From Chitinophagaceae bacterium (lineage in GTDB: Bacteria > Bacteroidota > Bacteroidia > Chitinophagales > Chitinophagaceae), in NCBI GenBank assembly GCA_016786885.1, contig JAEUVO010000031.1, positions 1-64,000 of the forward strand: a stretch of 64,000 nt of DNA. Direction: 5' to 3'. Shown here piece after piece: positions 61,150 to 64,000 of the stretch. The notes under the pieces are model-generated. The model saw only the letters and a list, made by a program, of their open reading frames with translations, had not been told where the DNA came from and made no database searches. Position numbers and translations under genes: made by a program. Position 1 is the first letter of the stretch. Each line of letters begins with the position of its first letter.

Positions 61150-62088
61150 TCAGAATATTTTTTTCTTAAGGAAAAACCAGCCGATGAATAAAGAAATGAT
61201 GAGCGACAGACCAACGGGCATGTAGAAGGCCAGTTTGGATTCCTGGTAAGGAATTGGAACGTTCATGCCATAGATACTGGCTACAAGAACAGGTAAAGTC
61301 AATACAATAGTGATCACAGATAATCTTTTCAGCACTTCGTTCTGGTTGTTGGCAATAATGCCGGCAAAAGCATCCAGTGTGCTGCTTAGGATATTGCTGT
61401 AGATATTGGCCATTTCAAGGGCCTGTGAATTGTCTACGATAAGATCATCCAGGAATTCTTTTTCTTCTTCATTCAGAGCAAGGAAATTGGTTCGTTGCAG
61501 TTTCATAAAGAGTAATTCATTGGAACGAATCGCTGTTACGAAATAAACAAGGCTCTTTTGTATCCGCATCAGTTCCAGCAGGTGTTCATTCCGGCTGGCC
61601 GCATATAGTTTTTGTTCAAATGTATTTCGCCGCTGGTTGATCTCTTTCAGGTGTTCCATGTAATTCTGCACTACCTTTTCAAAAATCTTCAGTACCATCA
61701 TATTCTTTTTATCCGGGTGCCGGTTTTGAAAAGTATGCAGAAATTTTTTGATAGCCGGGTTATCAAAGGAATTAACAGTTAATATCTGGTTATGGGTAAG
61801 AATAATACAGATAGGAATGGTAATGTAATATGCGTCACTCTCGTTGAATGAGTTATTCTCTGTTGGTGTCTTGATAACGAGAAGCTTTACATTATCATCT
61901 TCTTCAAAGCGGCTCCTTTCATCTATATCCAATGAGTCAGTCAGGAAGTCGATAGGTATATCGAGTCCGGCAGAAAGCTCAGAAAATTCCTCCTGCTTCA
62001 GCGGTGGCGAAACATTTACCCATGCACCGGTTTCTGGTGAATTGATCTCTACCGTTTGCTGGTTAATATTTTTAAAGTACTTGATCAT
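61150..62088 (-). CDS. corA: CorA-family Mg2+/Co2+ transporter
   Basis: The product is 312 residues from ATG 62088 (MIKYFKNINQQ); four further residues from a TTG are possible but sit too close to the promoter. A cytosolic funnel domain is followed by two C-terminal helices, the first ending in the pore signature YGMN (in SIYGMNVPIP). It forms a pentameric channel for Mg2+, with possible Co2+ or Ni2+ permeation. A Nudix gene follows on the same strand after 6 bp. Confidence 0.92.
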   Translation of the reverse strand: MIKYFKNINQQTVEINSPETGAWVNVSPPLKQEEFSELSAGLDIPIDFLTDSLDIDERSRFEEDDNVKLLVIKTPTENNSFNESDAYYITIPICIILTHNQILTVNSFDNPAIKKFLHTFQNRHPDKKNMMVLKIFEKVVQNYMEHLKEINQRRNTFEQKLYAASRNEHLLELMRIQKSLVYFVTAIRSNELLFMKLQRTNFLALNEEEKEFLDDLIVDNSQALEMANIYSNILSSTLDAFAGIIANNQNEVLKRLSVITIVLTLPVLVASIYGMNVPIPYQESKLAFYMPVGLSLIISLFIGWFFLKKKIF

Positions 62089-62097
62089 AAACCGCCG

Positions 62098-62105
62098 CAA
62101 AGGTA
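62098..62105 (-). promoter_or_regulatory. -7 promoter element TACCTTTG (minus strand) for corA
   Basis: On the minus strand it reads TACCTTTG, ending 10 bp before the ATG at 62088, so the transcript should have an extremely short leader. Confidence 0.5.
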
Positions 62106-62186
62106 AGCCTGCACTTTCAGATTTGCTTTCTAATCTTTATTCCAGGTAATAGTAGTGTATTAAAAATAGCGGATGATACGGGCAAC

Positions 62187-62975
62187 CTATTTTACTTCAA
62201 CGTTGCCTTCATATACCTTTTCAGCGGGGCCGCAAAGCCAGATATTAATATATTTTTCATCATCCGTCCTGTCAAACTCTACTGAGAGAGTTCCTCCCAG
62301 GGTTTTTACTTCAATATCGTTGAAGCCATTTTCATTATGATAGCTTACCAGTGCTGCAGCTGTGACACCGGTACCGCAGGAATAGGTTTCATCTTCAACT
62401 CCTCTTTCGTAGGTGCGTACGATTATTTTGTTTGAATTCTCTGTTTGTTCTACAAAATTAACATTGATGCCCTCGTCGGCGAATTCCCTGCTAAAGCGTA
62501 TATCATGGCCTTTCTTGTATACATCTATATCCATAACATTATTTACCAGTTTTATATAATGAGGGGAACCGGTATTTAAGATCAGATCGTTATGGAATCT
62601 TTTAATGGTATCTACATCTTTCATTTTAAGAGAAACGATGCCATCAAAGTCGATTTCAGCATCATGAGGTCCGTCAGAGGCAAGAAAATGATAGGTCTCC
62701 CGATGAATGCCCAGGTGATAAGCAAATTTGGTAATGCATCTTCCGCCGTTTCCACACATACTGCCTTCTTTACCATCGGCATTATAATATTTCATCTCAA
62801 AATCATAGCCTTCTTTTTCATTCAGCAGCATCAGGCCGTCTGCGCCAATACCAAACCGCCGGTCGCACAAATGATGGATTTGCTGAGTGGTCAGGCCAGT
62901 ATACTCATTCATTCTGTTGTCTGCTATAATAAAATCGTTGCCTGTGCCCTGGTATTTAAAAAAATGTAATTGCAT
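62187..62975 (-). CDS. dapF: Diaminopimelate epimerase
   Basis: The product is 262 residues, near the usual ~270. The two catalytic cysteines are present: Cys74 in MCGNGGRC and Cys200 in YSCGTGVTAAAL. It converts LL- to meso-diaminopimelate, needed for lysine and for peptidoglycan cross-links. The ATG (62975-62973) shares its first base with the stop codon of the upstream uridine phosphorylase-like gene (TAATG), so they are translationally coupled. Confidence 0.95.
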   Translation of the reverse strand: MQLHFFKYQGTGNDFIIADNRMNEYTGLTTQQIHHLCDRRFGIGADGLMLLNEKEGYDFEMKYYNADGKEGSMCGNGGRCITKFAYHLGIHRETYHFLASDGPHDAEIDFDGIVSLKMKDVDTIKRFHNDLILNTGSPHYIKLVNNVMDIDVYKKGHDIRFSREFADEGINVNFVEQTENSNKIIVRTYERGVEDETYSCGTGVTAAALVSYHNENGFNDIEVKTLGGTLSVEFDRTDDEKYINIWLCGPAEKVYEGNVEVK

Positions 62976-63853
62976 TAAATACTTTCTGAAAATATCTGAA
63001 CGAATTTTTTGATTAGATTTTCAACCGCTGTTTTTCCATCTTTGGAAAATTCTTTCTTTATCCTGTTCGCCACAATAGCATTTACGGCAAGGCAATTATG
63101 GCCGAGCAATTTACCCAGTCCATAGATGGCAGAGGTTTCCATCTCAAAATTAGTAATACGATGTTGCCCGAAACGAAAATCTGTAAGCCGGTTGATCAGG
63201 TCCGGATTACGGATGCCTAATCTGAGTATCCTTCCTTGCGGACCATAAAAACCCGGACAGGTTACTGTAATGCCGTGATGAAAATCTTTTACAAAATGTT
63301 TTATTAAAGAGCCGGCGCCACTTGTAATGTAAGGATGCCCGATCTGTCCGTGAATTTGTGTGTGAGTAACAAAAGAGTGGATCAGTTGCTGCTCTTCATC
63401 ATTTTGCTCATAGCGGTAAAAATTAAGCAGGTTATCTATTCCAAGGCCATGGGTGGATGCAACAAAACTGTCTACCGGAATATCACTTTGCAATGAACCG
63501 GAAGTACCGATACGGATAATGTTGAGAGACTTAAGTTGCTTTTTGATCTCCCTGGTTTCAAAATCAATATTTACAAGAGCATCGAGTTCATTAATGACAA
63601 TATCAATATTATCAGGTCCGATGCCTGATGATAGAACTGTAATTCTTTTTTTGTTGATATACCCGGTATGACTGATAAATTCCCGGTGCTGACGTTTTAC
63701 TTCAATTTTATCAAAGTACTTGCTCACTTCTTTTACCCGGTCCGGGTCTCCTACTGTTACTACAGTATCGCCCAGTTCATCGGGCCTGAGGTCAATATGA
63801 TATACAGCTCCCCGGTCATTAATAATGAGTTCTGATTCTGCGATCCGGCTCAT
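62975..63853 (-). CDS. Uridine phosphorylase-like nucleoside phosphorylase
   Basis: The product is 292 residues. N-terminal VVTVGDPDRVKEVSKYFD and SSGIGPDNIDIVINEL with the IGTSGSLQSDIPV motif match the PNP/UDP family (phosphate-binding GDPDR, GTSG); FEMETSAIYGLGKLLGHNCLAVNAIVANR is the purine or uridine base-binding signature with the Glu of catalysis. It cleaves a nucleoside with phosphate to a ribose-1-phosphate and a base, in salvage. Substrate (uridine or other) is not certain. Coupled to dapF downstream. Confidence 0.9.
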   Translation of the reverse strand: MSRIAESELIINDRGAVYHIDLRPDELGDTVVTVGDPDRVKEVSKYFDKIEVKRQHREFISHTGYINKKRITVLSSGIGPDNIDIVINELDALVNIDFETREIKKQLKSLNIIRIGTSGSLQSDIPVDSFVASTHGLGIDNLLNFYRYEQNDEEQQLIHSFVTHTQIHGQIGHPYITSGAGSLIKHFVKDFHHGITVTCPGFYGPQGRILRLGIRNPDLINRLTDFRFGQHRITNFEMETSAIYGLGKLLGHNCLAVNAIVANRIKKEFSKDGKTAVENLIKKFVQIFSESI

Positions 63854-63926
63854 ATAACTAGTTTAATATGATGTAAATAAACCTATTTCAAAAATATGCT
63901 TTATTTTCGCAGCGGTTTAAAAAAAT

Positions 63927-63997
63927 GGTCCTGTGGCCGAGTGGCTAGGCAGAGCTCTGCAAAAGCTCCTACAGCGGTTCGAATCCGCTCGGGACCT
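63927..63997 (+). tRNA. tRNA-Cys (GCA)
   Basis: Acceptor GGTCCTG pairs with CGGGACC. Anticodon stem GAGCT/AGCTC with loop CTGCAAA gives anticodon GCA (Cys). T-arm GGTTCGAATCC is intact. The discriminator is T and no CCA is encoded (CAT follows), so CCA is added after transcription. It is near the right edge of the window. Confidence 0.95.
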
Positions 63998-64000
63998 CAT

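Noticed and set aside
63400..63671. Plus-strand frame within the uridine phosphorylase-like gene
   Set aside because: It is an antisense shadow of a conserved nucleoside phosphorylase domain.

Overview
The window is bacterial chromosome, most likely from Bacteroidota, and within it Chitinophagia/Chitinophagaceae-like. This is inferred from: a gliding-motility-type (type IX secretion) C-terminal sorting domain, YfhO, MqnA of the futalosine menaquinone route, DUF4382 and BF3164-like lipoproteins, weak Shine-Dalgarno signals, several TTG or short-leader starts, and recurrent TAnnTTTG promoter elements. About 55 protein genes and two tRNAs are dense and mostly single-gene or two-gene units, with many convergent pairs whose stop codons nearly or actually overlap. 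No rRNA, CRISPR array, integrase or transposase gene was seen.

Left edge (1-2943): the 3' part of an LRR-Roc-COR-TIR gene, cut by the window start, followed 6 bp later by a small membrane protein gene. This looks like a two-gene immune or cell-suicide module and is the best candidate for an uncharacterised system. Its LRR array begins with three almost identical 66-bp units.

2944-22477: a repeat-rich spacer, an outer-membrane barrel protein, then housekeeping and envelope genes: Gfo/Idh/MocA oxidoreductase, lipid kinase, S41-like peptidase, GMP reductase, starch-binding-fold protein, class C serine hydrolase, YdjM-like membrane protein, cardiolipin synthase-like PLD enzyme, Na/Pi cotransporter, L,D-transpeptidase, an eRF1-like small protein, a fused FAD/4Fe-4S dehydrogenase, and HscB. 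Between the dehydrogenase and HscB a tiny GIY-YIG gene sits between an intact tRNA-Leu and a copy of that tRNA's 5' end, the copy being split by a 20-bp palindrome.

22573-28585: an ECF sigma factor, an overlapping membrane anti-sigma-like TPR protein and a DUF4382 lipoprotein converge on a TPR-CHAT (caspase-like) membrane protein and a second lipoprotein. This may be one envelope-sensing unit.

28782-49791: lysine-ketoglutarate-reductase-like enzyme, TrmN6, TsaD, a MacB/FtsX permease, several unknown membrane or exported proteins, two copies of a two-hairpin repeat, an AT-rich orphan PD-(D/E)XK nuclease-like gene, RF3, a GNAT acetyltransferase, a large LamG/Ig-like surface protein with a type IX sorting domain, PurB and MqnA.

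49815-59525: a surface-glycan or glycolipid cluster with three methyltransferases, three glycosyltransferases, an acyltransferase, a nucleotide-sugar epimerase and YfhO. 59574-64000: a small membrane protein with a YhhQ-type queuosine-precursor transporter, Nudix hydrolase, CorA, DapF, uridine phosphorylase-like enzyme and tRNA-Cys at the right edge.
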